In this document: one piece after another, positions 21,130 to 29,388 of the stretch | How positions within the stretch are numbered: the first letter of the stretch is position 1 | Layout: each line of letters starts with the position of its first letter | The notes under the pieces: model-generated | Seen by the model: only the letters and a program-made list of their open reading frames with translations | Told to the model about the DNA's origin: nothing | Database searches by the model: none | NCBI GenBank assembly: GCA_036741235.1 | Contig: DAINSQ010000041.1 | Coordinates: 1 to 30,974, forward strand | From: JABWBR01 sp036741235 | GTDB taxonomy: Bacteria > Bacteroidota > Bacteroidia > Chitinophagales > Saprospiraceae | Direction: 5' to 3' | DNA length: 30,974 nt | Made by a program: the position numbers and the translations under genes

Positions 21130-23400
21130 CCTCACCACCGCGACCCCGCCGGTCTCCGTTGCCTGGCGGGGTCGATTATTTTCTACCACCGTATATTCTA
21201 CCCACCACACATACACGCCTGCGCTTACGGGCTTGCCCTTATATTCGCCGTTCCACCCCATCGAAGGATCGTCGGTAGCAAATAACTGGGCCCCCCAGCG
21301 GTCGAATATCCGAAGACTGTAATTGCCAAGCACACAATCGCTCAGCGGCCGGAAATCATCGTTGATGCCGTCGCTGTTGGGCGAAAAGGCCGTAGGCGCA
21401 TATACGTCGCAATATTCGCACTCCCTGACCGTCACCTGGTCCGTTACCTGTTCGCAAATATTCGATACCACTACGCTATATATACCGGGCCCTTTTACCG
21501 ACAACAAGGCGCTTGTCGAACCGTCGTTCCAGAAGTAATCGGCCAGGGTACCCGCCGAGGCGTCTAGCGTGATGAATTCGCCGGGGCAATAAAATGTGTC
21601 GCGCCCCAACTCCGTACGAATGGAGTCGAGAATGGTAACCGTTACCGCCGCATCAAAAACGCCGCAGGCATGGGTGACGGTCACAGCATAGTCGCCCGAC
21701 CTGTCAATGAGGTAAACCGGACTCGTACTGCCGTCTTGCCACAAATAAGCGGCGCCCTCCACCGTGAGGTCGTACTGAATGGTCTGCCAGGCGCATAATA
21801 TGGTATCGTTACTCAAGGCCAGTTTCGGCGGCGAAATGTAATCAACACGCAGGGTATCCTGCTGCGATTCGCAGGGCGTAGTGACCGTCACGCCGTATAA
21901 ACCCGGGCTATCAATGCGAAAAACAGGTTGCGTGCTGCCGTTTTGCCACTGGTACATACCATTGGGATGCGACACGTCGAGATCCAGTATTTCGCCTTCG
22001 CACAATACCTGCCGGGGCCCGAGTTCGAGGTTGACGGGCGGGATATAGTTGACCTGGATTTGGTCTTGTACGGCGCCGCACACATTGGTAACGGTAACCG
22101 CGTAATTACCCGCGCTGGAAATCGTGTATTGCGGGCTGGTGGAGCCGTCTTGCCAGGTATAAGACGCAAATGGCTGCGCCAGGTCGAAGGGCAATGTCTG
22201 GCCCGTACACAGCGTTTGGTCGGGGCCCAGGTTGAGTTGGGGTACGTCAAATAAAGTGAGGATCTCCATGTCATCCGAGCCGCTGCCGCATGGCGTCGTA
22301 ACCGTAACGGCATAATTGCCGGCTACTGTAACCTGCAGGGTCGGGTTTGTGCTGCCGTCATCCCATAAGTAAGTGCTGTTGGGCGTGGTTGCGTCTATGG
22401 TGAGCACATCGCCGTTGCACAACAGGGATGTGTCGACCCCCAGGTTGATGGCTACCGGAATAGGTTGATTGACGGTAAAAGAAACGGATTCCGTCACAGC
22501 AGGGTTATCGCAAAGATCGAGTACTTGCGTAGTGCCGTTAGTGGTGAGTTGGAGGGTAAAATTGCCCATAGAACTGATCGGCGGGTTGACCGTCAGGATA
22601 AATTCTTTGGCATGGGCATTGCTTCCTCCCATGCAATTAGGACTGAGCAAGTTAACCGTATAAGGCCCTCCGGGGCCGGTAAGTTGAAAATTGCTGCTGT
22701 TAATCGTATTGCACAAAATAAACTCGCTGAACGTCACCTCTATTTGATTCTGACCGCAAGAAACCGGCGCCGTGATATTATCTATGGTAGGCGCCACCTG
22801 GTCAAAAATACCAAGGCCGGTCGACTGGCTGAAGTCGATGGAATAACCGAAAGTCGAGCCCGTCCAGTTGGAGACCATCAACACATAGGTGCGGCCCTCC
22901 TGCATGGGTATGAGGTCGTTGAAAGGGGTAAACCCACCGAATTGAGACGGCGGAAAGTTGCCGCAGCCCGCGCCCTGTTCGTCAAAAGCAGTATCGCCCG
23001 TAGCGCCGGTAGGGCCATGACAGTTGCCGCCCCCCGAGGCATTACAACTCACCTGCAGGTTGGGGTTGGAAAAAATATCCTGGCATGAAGCGTTGGTAAT
23101 ATCAAATAGCGCCCAGTCGTAATCGTCATTGCTGTTGTTGGGTGTTATCACAAAACCCAGATCGCCGTCTTCTGCGGCTGTAAATACATACCATATAGAG
23201 TTGAGCTCGCCGGCAGTACAACTGTTGTTGACATTGATTTCATTGGGATAATTGCCGCTACCCTGCGCAGAGACCGATTCGGTGTATACCGGCTGGCAAA
23301 CGGGTATGGCGCCCAGACAGTCCTGTATGGTCGGCGTTTGCGCATTCGCTTGCGCATATACCGAAATTGCAACAAATGCAGTAATAAAAATACGCTTCAT
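21127..23400 (-). CDS. Large secreted repeat protein with T9SS type B sorting domain
   Basis: The 757-residue protein has a signal peptide (about 1-20) and an N-terminal domain of ~175 residues (SIWYVFTAAEDGDLGFVITP, then GRTYVLMVSNW) seen in many Bacteroidota surface proteins. A Big-like domain follows (about 200-315), then five Ig/PKD-like repeats of ~68 residues. Each repeat has a LGxD-x-LC start, a W-x-D-GST turn and a NYAVTVT-like end (about 316-660). The C-terminus holds APTAFSPNSDGINDDF, SLRIFDRWG and AGVYVWWVEY, the type B gliding-motility-associated sorting domain. It is therefore exported by type IX secretion to the cell surface, probably as an adhesin-like protein. The ligand is unknown. 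Confidence 0.92.
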   Translation of the reverse strand: MKRIFITAFVAISVYAQANAQTPTIQDCLGAIPVCQPVYTESVSAQGSGNYPNEINVNNSCTAGELNSIWYVFTAAEDGDLGFVITPNNSNDDYDWALFDITNASCQDIFSNPNLQVSCNASGGGNCHGPTGATGDTAFDEQGAGCGNFPPSQFGGFTPFNDLIPMQEGRTYVLMVSNWTGSTFGYSIDFSQSTGLGIFDQVAPTIDNITAPVSCGQNQIEVTFSEFILCNTINSSNFQLTGPGGPYTVNLLSPNCMGGSNAHAKEFILTVNPPISSMGNFTLQLTTNGTTQVLDLCDNPAVTESVSFTVNQPIPVAINLGVDTSLLCNGDVLTIDATTPNSTYLWDDGSTNPTLQVTVAGNYAVTVTTPCGSGSDDMEILTLFDVPQLNLGPDQTLCTGQTLPFDLAQPFASYTWQDGSTSPQYTISSAGNYAVTVTNVCGAVQDQIQVNYIPPVNLELGPRQVLCEGEILDLDVSHPNGMYQWQNGSTQPVFRIDSPGLYGVTVTTPCESQQDTLRVDYISPPKLALSNDTILCAWQTIQYDLTVEGAAYLWQDGSTSPVYLIDRSGDYAVTVTHACGVFDAAVTVTILDSIRTELGRDTFYCPGEFITLDASAGTLADYFWNDGSTSALLSVKGPGIYSVVVSNICEQVTDQVTVRECEYCDVYAPTAFSPNSDGINDDFRPLSDCVLGNYSLRIFDRWGAQLFATDDPSMGWNGEYKGKPVSAGVYVWWVEYTVVENNRPRQATETGGVAVVR

Positions 23401-23428
23401 AGAAGGAGTAATAATGATGTGTAGGTGA

Positions 23429-23779
23429 TTATAAATTTTCTCGCAGTAGCTCCAGAAAATGCTTCAACTCCTGAAAACGCGTCAGCCATTCCTGCTTTTC
23501 TTTCTGGCGCTCGCGCTGCCGGCGCAACTCCTGTTTGGCGCCTTCAATAGTAAACCCCCGTTCTTTCAGCAAATGAAAAATAGTGCGAAATTGTTCAATG
23601 TTCTGAGGGGTAAAGCGCCGGTCGCCTTTGCTGCCCTTGTGAGGTTTGAGCAAATCAAATTCTCTTTCCCAATGCCTGATCAAGGAGTGAGATACCTTGA
23701 ACATCAACGCTACCTCGCTTATACTGTAATAGCGTTTGATCTGCTGTTCTTCTTCATCAAAAATGGGAAGTTGCTCCAT
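23429..23779 (-). CDS. MerR-family transcriptional regulator
   Basis: The 116-residue protein (start MEQLPIFDEE at 23779, chosen over upstream codons lacking family similarity) has a MerR-type winged helix: YSISEVALMFKVSHSLIRHWE, then EFDLLKPHKGSKGDRRFTP and IEQFRTIFHLLKERGFTI. A charged coiled-coil dimerisation helix follows. No Cys cluster or ligand domain is present, so it belongs to the short, effector-free group common in Bacteroidota. It lies upstream of the T9SS type B gene (28-base gap, same strand), which it could share a transcript with or control. The target is unknown. Confidence 0.88.
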   Translation of the reverse strand: MEQLPIFDEEEQQIKRYYSISEVALMFKVSHSLIRHWEREFDLLKPHKGSKGDRRFTPQNIEQFRTIFHLLKERGFTIEGAKQELRRQRERQKEKQEWLTRFQELKHFLELLRENL

Positions 23780-23902
23780 ATTGCGGCGTGTTTGGGATAT
23801 TCGCGATTGATAAAGGTACGCATAAATAATCATTATGCAAATCCCGGCAACACGCCGATAAGGTCAATGGAGATAAGAAAAGGATTGTGTCTGGCAGGAA
23901 AC

Positions 23903-23945
23903 AAAAAAATGAGTCATCCCGGCTGCTTGTCCGAAATGACTCATT
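23903..23945 (-). terminator. Intrinsic terminator of rpsT
   Basis: On the minus strand AATGAGTCAT (23945-23936) and ATGACTCATT (23918-23909) form a 10-base stem, followed directly by a T-run (A-run on plus at 23903-23909). It lies 28 bases past the rpsT stop. This is the clearest rho-independent terminator in the window. Confidence 0.8.
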
Positions 23946-23973
23946 GGCTGAACGAAGTAAACAGCAGGGCTGG

Positions 23974-24228
23974 TTACGACATGCCGTTGATGTGGCGGGT
24001 AAGGCTGCTCTTGAGGTTGCCAGCCTTGTTTTTATGCCACGTATTATTTTTAGCCAATTTGTCGATCATGCTGATGACCTTGGGCAAAAAGCCTTCCGCT
24101 TCGCTCTTGTCAGTCATGTCGCGCAATTTCTTGATGGCCGTGCGCGCAGTTTTCTTGTAATAGCGGTTGCGCGTGCGGCGCTTCTCGTTTTGGCGTATTC
24201 TCTTTTCTGCCGATTTATGGTTTGCCAT
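23974..24228 (-). CDS. rpsT: 30S ribosomal protein S20
   Basis: This 84-residue, Lys/Arg-rich helical protein begins MANHKSAEKRIRQNEKRRTR, the S20 signature, and continues with TAIKKLRDM and the usual C-terminal helices. It binds 16S rRNA during 30S assembly. It is monocistronic, with a perfect upstream promoter (24279-24308) and a terminator (23903-23945). Length is normal for the family. Confidence 0.97.
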   Translation of the reverse strand: MANHKSAEKRIRQNEKRRTRNRYYKKTARTAIKKLRDMTDKSEAEGFLPKVISMIDKLAKNNTWHKNKAGNLKSSLTRHINGMS

Positions 24229-24278
24229 AATAGTGTGAACTTTCCAGCTTCTTAAAATCCTTTTCTCAATTCGGAGTG

Positions 24279-24308
24279 CAAATATACGGGTTTGTCGGAA
24301 CTTGCCAA
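24279..24308 (-). promoter_or_regulatory. Promoter of rpsT
   Basis: TATATTTG (24286-24279) matches the -7 consensus TAnnTTTG in every fixed base, and TTG (24308-24306) lies exactly 19 bases upstream. This gives a leader of about 45 bases to the rpsT ATG. It is one of two textbook Bacteroidota sigma-A promoters here. Confidence 0.8.
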
Positions 24309-24370
24309 CTATTTTTCAATATTTTCTCTATTCCCAACCAACCCCCAGGAAAATTTAACAGAAAATCCCA

Positions 24371-24479
24371 AACCCACAACCTACAACCCACAACCCACAA
24401 CCCTACAAACCTACAACCCACAACCCACAAACCTACAAACCTACAACCTACAACCTACAACCCACAACCCACAACCCAC
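24371..24479 (+). repeat. AACCYAC heptamer tract upstream of glycosyltransferase
   Basis: Fifteen contiguous units fill 24371-24479. Most are AACCCAC or AACCTAC; four are 8 bases long (AACCCTAC or AAACCTAC). One C separates the tract from the ATG at 24481. There is no Shine-Dalgarno sequence. Because the unit contains no stop in the forward frames, the frame is open through the tract from a TTG at 24292. Confidence 0.85.
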
Positions 24480-24480
24480 C

Positions 24481-25386
24481 ATGCTCTCCCTCCTAATCCC
24501 CATATACGCTTACGACGTGCGGCCCCTCGTGGAGGAATTGCGGCGGCAGTGTGATATAGTGGGGTTGGACTACGAAATAATATGTTTCGACGACGCCTCG
24601 CCGGAACATTATCAAAAACTCAACCGGGATCTTGCCGGGTTACCGCATATCACTTATCGCGAAATGCCTCAAAACTTGGGCCGCTCCGCTATTCGCAATT
24701 GCCTGGCCGAAGCTGCGCAGTATGAATATTTGCTCTTTATGGATTGCGATTCGGGGGTAGTGCGCGACGACTACATTCGGCGCTACGCCGTGGCTTTACA
24801 ACCCGACAAGCTGCTTTACGGCGGGCGCGTATATGCTGCGACGCCCCCCGCAGAAACCGATTATTATCTGCACTGGTTATACGGCAGTAAAAGGGAGCAA
24901 ATGCCAGCAAACATCCGTCAGCACAATCCTTATCATGCTTTCATGACCAATAATTTTCTCATCCCCCGCGCTATTTTTTTACAAATACGCTTCGACGAAC
25001 GGCTGCGCCAATACGGCCACGAAGATACGCTCTTTGGTCGGCAACTTGAAAAAAGAGGTGTACCGATTATTCACTTCGATAATCCGCTTGAACATTTGGG
25101 GCTGGAATCCGCACCGGTTTTCCTCGATAAGTCGGCCCGCGCTATAGACAACCTGGCCATGCTGCTAGAGGCGGGAGAACCAATAGTTACCCGGCTCACG
25201 ATTTTTTATAATTGGTTGAAAAACAAAAAACTAGCAGGTGTTGTCGCGAAATTGGGCGCCCCGCTGCTGCCCTTAATGCGCCGTCAATTAATGGGGCGTA
25301 ACCCCTCGCTCACCTTGTTTGACGCGATGAAGCTGGTCATCTTGTGCCGCAGTATGACAAATGACCAACTCATCTCCAAGTTATAA
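24481..25386 (+). CDS. Family 2 glycosyltransferase
   Basis: The start at 24481 gives the canonical beginning MLSLLIPIYAYDVRPLVEEL. The 301-residue protein has the GT-A fold marks IICFDDASPE (first acidic motif), QNLGRSAIRN and the DxD-like LLFMDCDSG at about residues 91-99. FDERLRQYGHEDTLFGRQL is the later ED motif of the GT2 fold. It transfers a sugar from a nucleotide donor, probably to a surface glycan or lipid; donor and acceptor are unknown. There is no membrane segment apart from a short hydrophobic patch. The open frame extends upstream through the heptamer tract, but that part looks non-coding. Confidence 0.88.
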   Translation: MLSLLIPIYAYDVRPLVEELRRQCDIVGLDYEIICFDDASPEHYQKLNRDLAGLPHITYREMPQNLGRSAIRNCLAEAAQYEYLLFMDCDSGVVRDDYIRRYAVALQPDKLLYGGRVYAATPPAETDYYLHWLYGSKREQMPANIRQHNPYHAFMTNNFLIPRAIFLQIRFDERLRQYGHEDTLFGRQLEKRGVPIIHFDNPLEHLGLESAPVFLDKSARAIDNLAMLLEAGEPIVTRLTIFYNWLKNKKLAGVVAKLGAPLLPLMRRQLMGRNPSLTLFDAMKLVILCRSMTNDQLISKL

Positions 25387-25428
25387 AGCTGGTTTGAACC
25401 CTTGACCACAACCGATAACCGGCAACAC

Positions 25429-27207
25429 CTACCCCCCATTCGACTGCGCAGGCGCGTTCCCCGTAGGCGTCGTAGCCGGCGACGGTTCAGGATTTTTGAT
25501 CGTCGGAAAAGCCAGCGAGCCTTTTACCGGGCGTATCGAAAATGTGCCTGCTCTTTTACTGAGAAGGTGTACGTCCATCGAAAGGTTATAGTTGGCCATA
25601 TTGTGATCGTCAATCAGGTCGAGCGGGTAGGTGTCCACCGTTTCGAGCGTAATATGGAAATGACGGCGGTGGGCGTCGGGTTGTATAGCGGCCAGGCGTA
25701 CGTTAAGCGTTTTGTCGCTGCGGCGCACCACGAGGTTGTCGATATAGGGCAGAGCATTAAAATCAACCGGATTTTCTTCATCTTCAACCTCGATATCGCA
25801 AGTCCATTGAAGCGCAAATTTCCGGTCTTCCTTTTTCGTCAGGTCGAATTCTCCGCCGGCCAGCGTAGCAATTGGGTGCGCGCTGGTCTGTATCTCTTCG
25901 TTAATGTAAAAGCGGATGAATTCGCCGCCTACCGGCACGCGACTGCGGACGACGTATGAGGCCATCAGTTTGCCGGGGCGTTCTGTAAGCGGACCCGAGA
26001 AATTCGACGCCAGCGGTTTGCCGCTCACCGTAAAGCGGCAGCCGAAACTGCCGTCGGTTTCATTGCGGTAGGGTTCGGCTATCAGACTGGGCCTGCCGTC
26101 GTAGACGCCGTTGTTTACCTGTTCTATTTCCCAGAAATTGCTGGTCATATATTCCGGAATACCGGCCACCGTAAGAAAGTGCTTGTGTTCGAGCCCTTCA
26201 GTCATCAGCGGGTAATCGCGCGACTTTTCGCAAATGGGTTTAAGTTGGGCAAAATACGCGCTGATCTGAGCCGGCGAGGGTAGGGGAGCAAAAAGTTTTT
26301 CTTTAGCGTAAGCCCCCTCAAAATCGGCATATACGATGGTCTGCCAATCAGTGCCGGAAAAAACGCTCGATGTGGTTTTGCCGATGCCGAAACTGGTTTT
26401 CAGTCGCGCCGGCAGCAAGCCGTTAAGGTTGATGCCCAGTTCAGCGTCGATTTTGAAGTTGTCCTGCGATTGCGATACGTGTTTGATCATTACACCTTCG
26501 AATTCGCGCAGGTAATAGGCGTTGTTGACGTATGCCGGGTTGTCGATATAAAATTTCCACAACTGCATCATTGCCTCGGTAGTTTGCGCATTACCTGCGT
26601 CGAGCATGGGCTGAAGCGGCGACAGGAAGGCGCCCGACAAGGCCACCACGTTCGACTCGCGGCGCTCGTCGGTTTCCAGGGCCTTTTTGAAGGCTACGTA
26701 GGGCGGTTCGATGCCGGCGTCAAGGGCGGCTTTGAGGTAGCCGCTGCAATTTTTGGTGAGGATAAATGCGTCGAAATTGTCGTCGGGGTTCACCACAAAC
26801 TGGTTGGGCACGCTATTGATGCGGAGAATTTTGGAAGGAGAATAGGCGATCTGGTCAAAGGCGAGGTTGCGCTCTTTGCCTTGAAAGACGTAGTACAGCA
26901 ATCCCCCACCCCTGATATCTGCCACCTCCACGCGAGTGCGCAGGTTGCGCTTGCCCAGGAAGCGGTTGATATCGGCGGGCACATAATCGCGTTTGTTGTT
27001 GCTCAGTCCGAAGCCGCAATATTCCGAGTGGCGCTTAAACGTCTGTTGCAGCGCATAACCCAGCGTTGTGCGCCCGTGGATGCGCTCCGGCGGCCAGTTT
27101 TCTTCGCGTTGTTTTTCGAGTTTGCGGGCAATTTTGTCGTTATCCTGCGCTTGTGAGGCTACCAAACAGCCCATCATAAGCGCAATCAAGACGTAGTATT
27201 TATACAT
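25429..27207 (-). CDS. Large secreted protein, unknown function
   Basis: The 592-residue product has a signal peptide (YYVLIALMMGCLVASQAQ). Residues 20-110 are basic and include YCGFGLSNNKRDYVPADI and RGGGLLYYVFQGKERN. The middle (110-300) has ILTKNCSGYLKAALDAGIEP and GSL-type turns, and the C-terminal third is rich in beta strands. A Pro/Thr-rich tail (EPSPATTPTGNAP) ends the protein without a T9SS sorting domain. I do not recognise any domain, and the protein has too few Cys to suggest a disulfide-rich fold. It is predicted to be periplasmic or outer-membrane associated. Its stop lies in a heptamer-like CAACACCTACC sequence. Confidence 0.82.
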   Translation of the reverse strand: MYKYYVLIALMMGCLVASQAQDNDKIARKLEKQREENWPPERIHGRTTLGYALQQTFKRHSEYCGFGLSNNKRDYVPADINRFLGKRNLRTRVEVADIRGGGLLYYVFQGKERNLAFDQIAYSPSKILRINSVPNQFVVNPDDNFDAFILTKNCSGYLKAALDAGIEPPYVAFKKALETDERRESNVVALSGAFLSPLQPMLDAGNAQTTEAMMQLWKFYIDNPAYVNNAYYLREFEGVMIKHVSQSQDNFKIDAELGINLNGLLPARLKTSFGIGKTTSSVFSGTDWQTIVYADFEGAYAKEKLFAPLPSPAQISAYFAQLKPICEKSRDYPLMTEGLEHKHFLTVAGIPEYMTSNFWEIEQVNNGVYDGRPSLIAEPYRNETDGSFGCRFTVSGKPLASNFSGPLTERPGKLMASYVVRSRVPVGGEFIRFYINEEIQTSAHPIATLAGGEFDLTKKEDRKFALQWTCDIEVEDEENPVDFNALPYIDNLVVRRSDKTLNVRLAAIQPDAHRRHFHITLETVDTYPLDLIDDHNMANYNLSMDVHLLSKRAGTFSIRPVKGSLAFPTIKNPEPSPATTPTGNAPAQSNGG

Positions 27208-27536
27208 GGGATAACCTGTATTTGTTTGGCGTAATTTTTTGATGTAGAAACAACGTCGTTAGGGCTTGGTTTATTGATTGGGATGGCAAGATTTATGCAA
27301 TGGCGGTTGTGGGTTGTTGAATTGCACTCCGGTATTCACCACGAAGACACGAAGGGCGCTCTGCACCAGACTCGGATTTTGATAAAGCGAAGGAGCAGGC
27401 CGGGTAAACCGGGGCAAACCGAGTTTGAGGGTGGGAGGGTGGGAGGGTGGGAGGGGGAGAAAGTCCAACAGTCCAACAGTCCCAAAAATCGCCCCCTCGC
27501 ACAGTCGCCTCCGCCTGCATAAGGGTCGCACAGTCC
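27208..27536. other. 329-base gap with simple repeats and a G-quadruplex-type tract
   Basis: This gap separates the minus-strand secreted gene from the M28 gene end. It contains CAACAACCCACAACC-like sequence (minus sense, near 27306), the common dispersed word CACGAAGACACGAAG (near 27340), G-runs at 27429-27457 and a doubled AGTCCAAC unit (near 27463-27480). Short open frames here are low-complexity and I do not support any as genes. Confidence 0.6.
27429..27457 (+). repeat. GGGT/GGGA tract with G-quadruplex potential
   Basis: Eight G-runs of three or more are separated by single T or A bases, so at least one and possibly two parallel quadruplexes could form. It lies about 80 bases from the M28 stop on the strand opposite that gene. 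A related tract is at 29304-29322. Confidence 0.75.
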
Positions 27537-29033
27537 CTACCTGTTATACAGCGCCTTCCCCGCTTTCTCGTATTTATCGCCGGTTTTCCAGAACAGGCTC
27601 TCCCTGGTATTGGCAATATGGCGGGCGCTCAGTGCAAAAGCCTGGCAGAAGCGCTGCAGGTAGTCAAAATTAATCGTTTCGGGGTTGTCGGCGGTTTGGT
27701 GGTAGTACTTGCCGATTTCTTCGTCGAAGCCGGTGGCGCCGGGGCTAAAGCAGACGGCCGGCATGCCTTTGCGGGCAAAGGATACGTTGTCGGAGCGGTC
27801 AAACAGATTTTGCTCGGGGGCGGGGTTGGGGAAAACGCCGAGGCCGAAGGTCTTCGCCGCATCGCCTATCGCCGCATCGGCGCCGGTGCGGCCGTGGCCT
27901 ACAATGGCTACTACGGTGGTGTCGTTGTAACCCGCGCCGTCGGTGTTGAGGTTGAAGACGGTTTTGTCGAGGGGAATGAGCGGGTTTTCGGCGTAGTATT
28001 GACTGCCCAGCAGTCCCACTTCTTCGGCGTTGACGGCCAGCACGATGACCGAGCGGGCCGGGCGCTGCATGGATAGCGTTTTGGCGGCGGCCAAAAGAGC
28101 CACGGTGCCCATGCCGTTGTCGCGGGCGCCGTTGTAGATGGTGTCGGAAGTAGCCTGGGGGCCTTTGCTGCCCGTGCCTACGTGGTCGAAGTGGGCGGTG
28201 ATCAACAGGTATTCTTCTTTCAACTGGGGGTCGGCGCCGGTCAAAACGCCGCCGACATTGCGCGATTGGATGACCGCGCGCCGCAGTCCGCTGCTTTTCA
28301 GACTAACTTTGGTCTTTTTGTTGTTCTGAATGCTCTCTATCAAGGTTTTGTCGGGTTCTTTGAGCCAGCCGTAGGCAATGTTGTAGCTTTCGCCCTTGTC
28401 GGCCAATTGGAGGCTTTCCTGGCCGAAATACTGGGTAAACATACCCCAGGGAAAACTCATGCGGTACAGCTCGATGAGGGCCACGGCGCCGCGCTCCTGC
28501 GCCAGACGGGGTTTGGTTTTCATAGCCCGGAAGATGATGCCGGGATCGCTGCCTTCGGGCGTGCCGGGCAGTACAAATACGATTTTGCCTTTTACGTCGA
28601 GGCCTTTGTAGTCGTCGTGGCCGGCAGCTTGATCTACCCAGCCTTGTCCGGCAAAGACGGCCTGGGTTTCTACATCTACAGCCCCGCCGCCGAGTAACAG
28701 AAAGTTCTTGGTGGGCTCCAGCGCGGTTTTGCCGATTTGCATGGAAGCGCTGAGCGGCGGCTGGATTTTTTCAAGCGCCACAGGCTGGTAGTAGCCCTCG
28801 GCGCCGGGCAGCGGCTGGTACCCGTAGGCGGCTAGTTGCGCGGCGATATACGCGGCGGCAATGTCGTTGCCGGGTTCGCCGGTGCGGCGGCCCTTGAGCT
28901 CGTCGCCGGCCAGAAAACGAAGATGGGCTTCTATCTCGGCTTTGCTGAGCGATTGCTCGGGCAAGATTGGGTTTTGTGCAAAGGATAATAGCGCTCCCAA
29001 CAGGAACGTCAATAACAGTGGGCAATTTTTCAT
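27537..29033 (-). CDS. M28-family metallopeptidase
   Basis: The start at 29033 (MKNCPLLLTFLLGALLSFAQ) gives a signal peptide; upstream codons belong to YidD. The 498-residue exported zinc peptidase shows the M28 metal-ligand order: ITAHFDHVG, GARDNGMGTVALL, AEEVGLLGSQYY, NLNTDGAGYN and YYHQTADNPETINFDY. An inserted PA-like region (about 100-220, with GKIVFVLPG) precedes the catalytic part. It probably acts as an aminopeptidase in the periplasm or outside the cell. Its ATG overlaps the YidD stop as ATGA, implying coupled translation. Length fits the group with a PA insert. Confidence 0.93.
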   Translation of the reverse strand: MKNCPLLLTFLLGALLSFAQNPILPEQSLSKAEIEAHLRFLAGDELKGRRTGEPGNDIAAAYIAAQLAAYGYQPLPGAEGYYQPVALEKIQPPLSASMQIGKTALEPTKNFLLLGGGAVDVETQAVFAGQGWVDQAAGHDDYKGLDVKGKIVFVLPGTPEGSDPGIIFRAMKTKPRLAQERGAVALIELYRMSFPWGMFTQYFGQESLQLADKGESYNIAYGWLKEPDKTLIESIQNNKKTKVSLKSSGLRRAVIQSRNVGGVLTGADPQLKEEYLLITAHFDHVGTGSKGPQATSDTIYNGARDNGMGTVALLAAAKTLSMQRPARSVIVLAVNAEEVGLLGSQYYAENPLIPLDKTVFNLNTDGAGYNDTTVVAIVGHGRTGADAAIGDAAKTFGLGVFPNPAPEQNLFDRSDNVSFARKGMPAVCFSPGATGFDEEIGKYYHQTADNPETINFDYLQRFCQAFALSARHIANTRESLFWKTGDKYEKAGKALYNR

Positions 29034-29281
29034 GATTGGGTGTGATTTTTTTTTGGATTGGGCGGCACGGGGTCGTATCCCCACGGTCCCCACGGGTGAC
29101 ATTTGAAGATGCGCTTCAACCCCAGCCATACGCCTTTAAATACGCCCCATTCTTCGATGGCCTGTACCATGTAGTGCGAACAGGTAGGCTGGAATCGACA
29201 CTTCGGCCCCAATAACGGCGAAATAGCGTATTGGTAAAAGCGAATGGGAAGGATGAAGAGCCACTTGAGGAAACGGGACAT
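29030..29281 (-). CDS. yidD: Membrane protein insertion efficiency factor YidD
   Basis: The start at 29281 is chosen because MSRFLKWLFILPIRFYQYAI is the family N-terminus; upstream codons read through repeat DNA. The 83-residue protein carries SPLLGPKCRFQPTCSHYMVQ and GVWLGLKRIFKCHPW, both diagnostic. YidD is peripheral at the inner membrane and assists YidC-dependent insertion. In most genomes it lies near rnpA/yidC; here it overlaps the M28 gene by the ATGA at 29030-29033. The Asn/Pro-rich end (PVPPNPKKNHTQS) is typical of its group. Confidence 0.95.
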   Translation of the reverse strand: MSRFLKWLFILPIRFYQYAISPLLGPKCRFQPTCSHYMVQAIEEWGVFKGVWLGLKRIFKCHPWGPWGYDPVPPNPKKNHTQS

Positions 29282-29300
29282 TGCTGGGAAGGCTTGGAGA

Positions 29301-29356
29301 GGAGGGTGGGAGGGTGAGAGGGTGAGATCATATACTTTCTTATACTCCCACCCTCC
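29301..29356. repeat. Inverted G-rich/C-rich repeat between yidD and ahcY
   Basis: GGAGGGTGGGAG (29301-29312) and CTCCCACCCTCC (29345-29356) are perfect 12-base arms separated by 32 bases. The left side has four G-runs (29304-29322) compatible with a quadruplex. Further CACTCTCA units follow to about 29381. The element occupies most of the gap after the ahcY stop and before yidD, so it may work as a terminator or roadblock. Confidence 0.75.
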
Positions 29357-29388
29357 CACACTCTCACACTCTCACACTCCCATCTCTG

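Noticed and set aside
23459..24160. 233-codon plus-strand frame
   Set aside because: It is antisense to the MerR gene and rpsT and crosses their terminator; the encoded sequence has no family features.
24371..24480. Possible CRISPR array or coding repeat
   Set aside because: Units are 7-8 bases with no spacers, and translation across them gives a meaningless Thr/Asn/Gln/Pro string. It is treated as simple-sequence DNA.
24292..24480. Upstream TTG start for the glycosyltransferase
   Set aside because: The extra residues come from repeat DNA and from the rpsT promoter region, whereas the ATG at 24481 gives the normal GT2 beginning.
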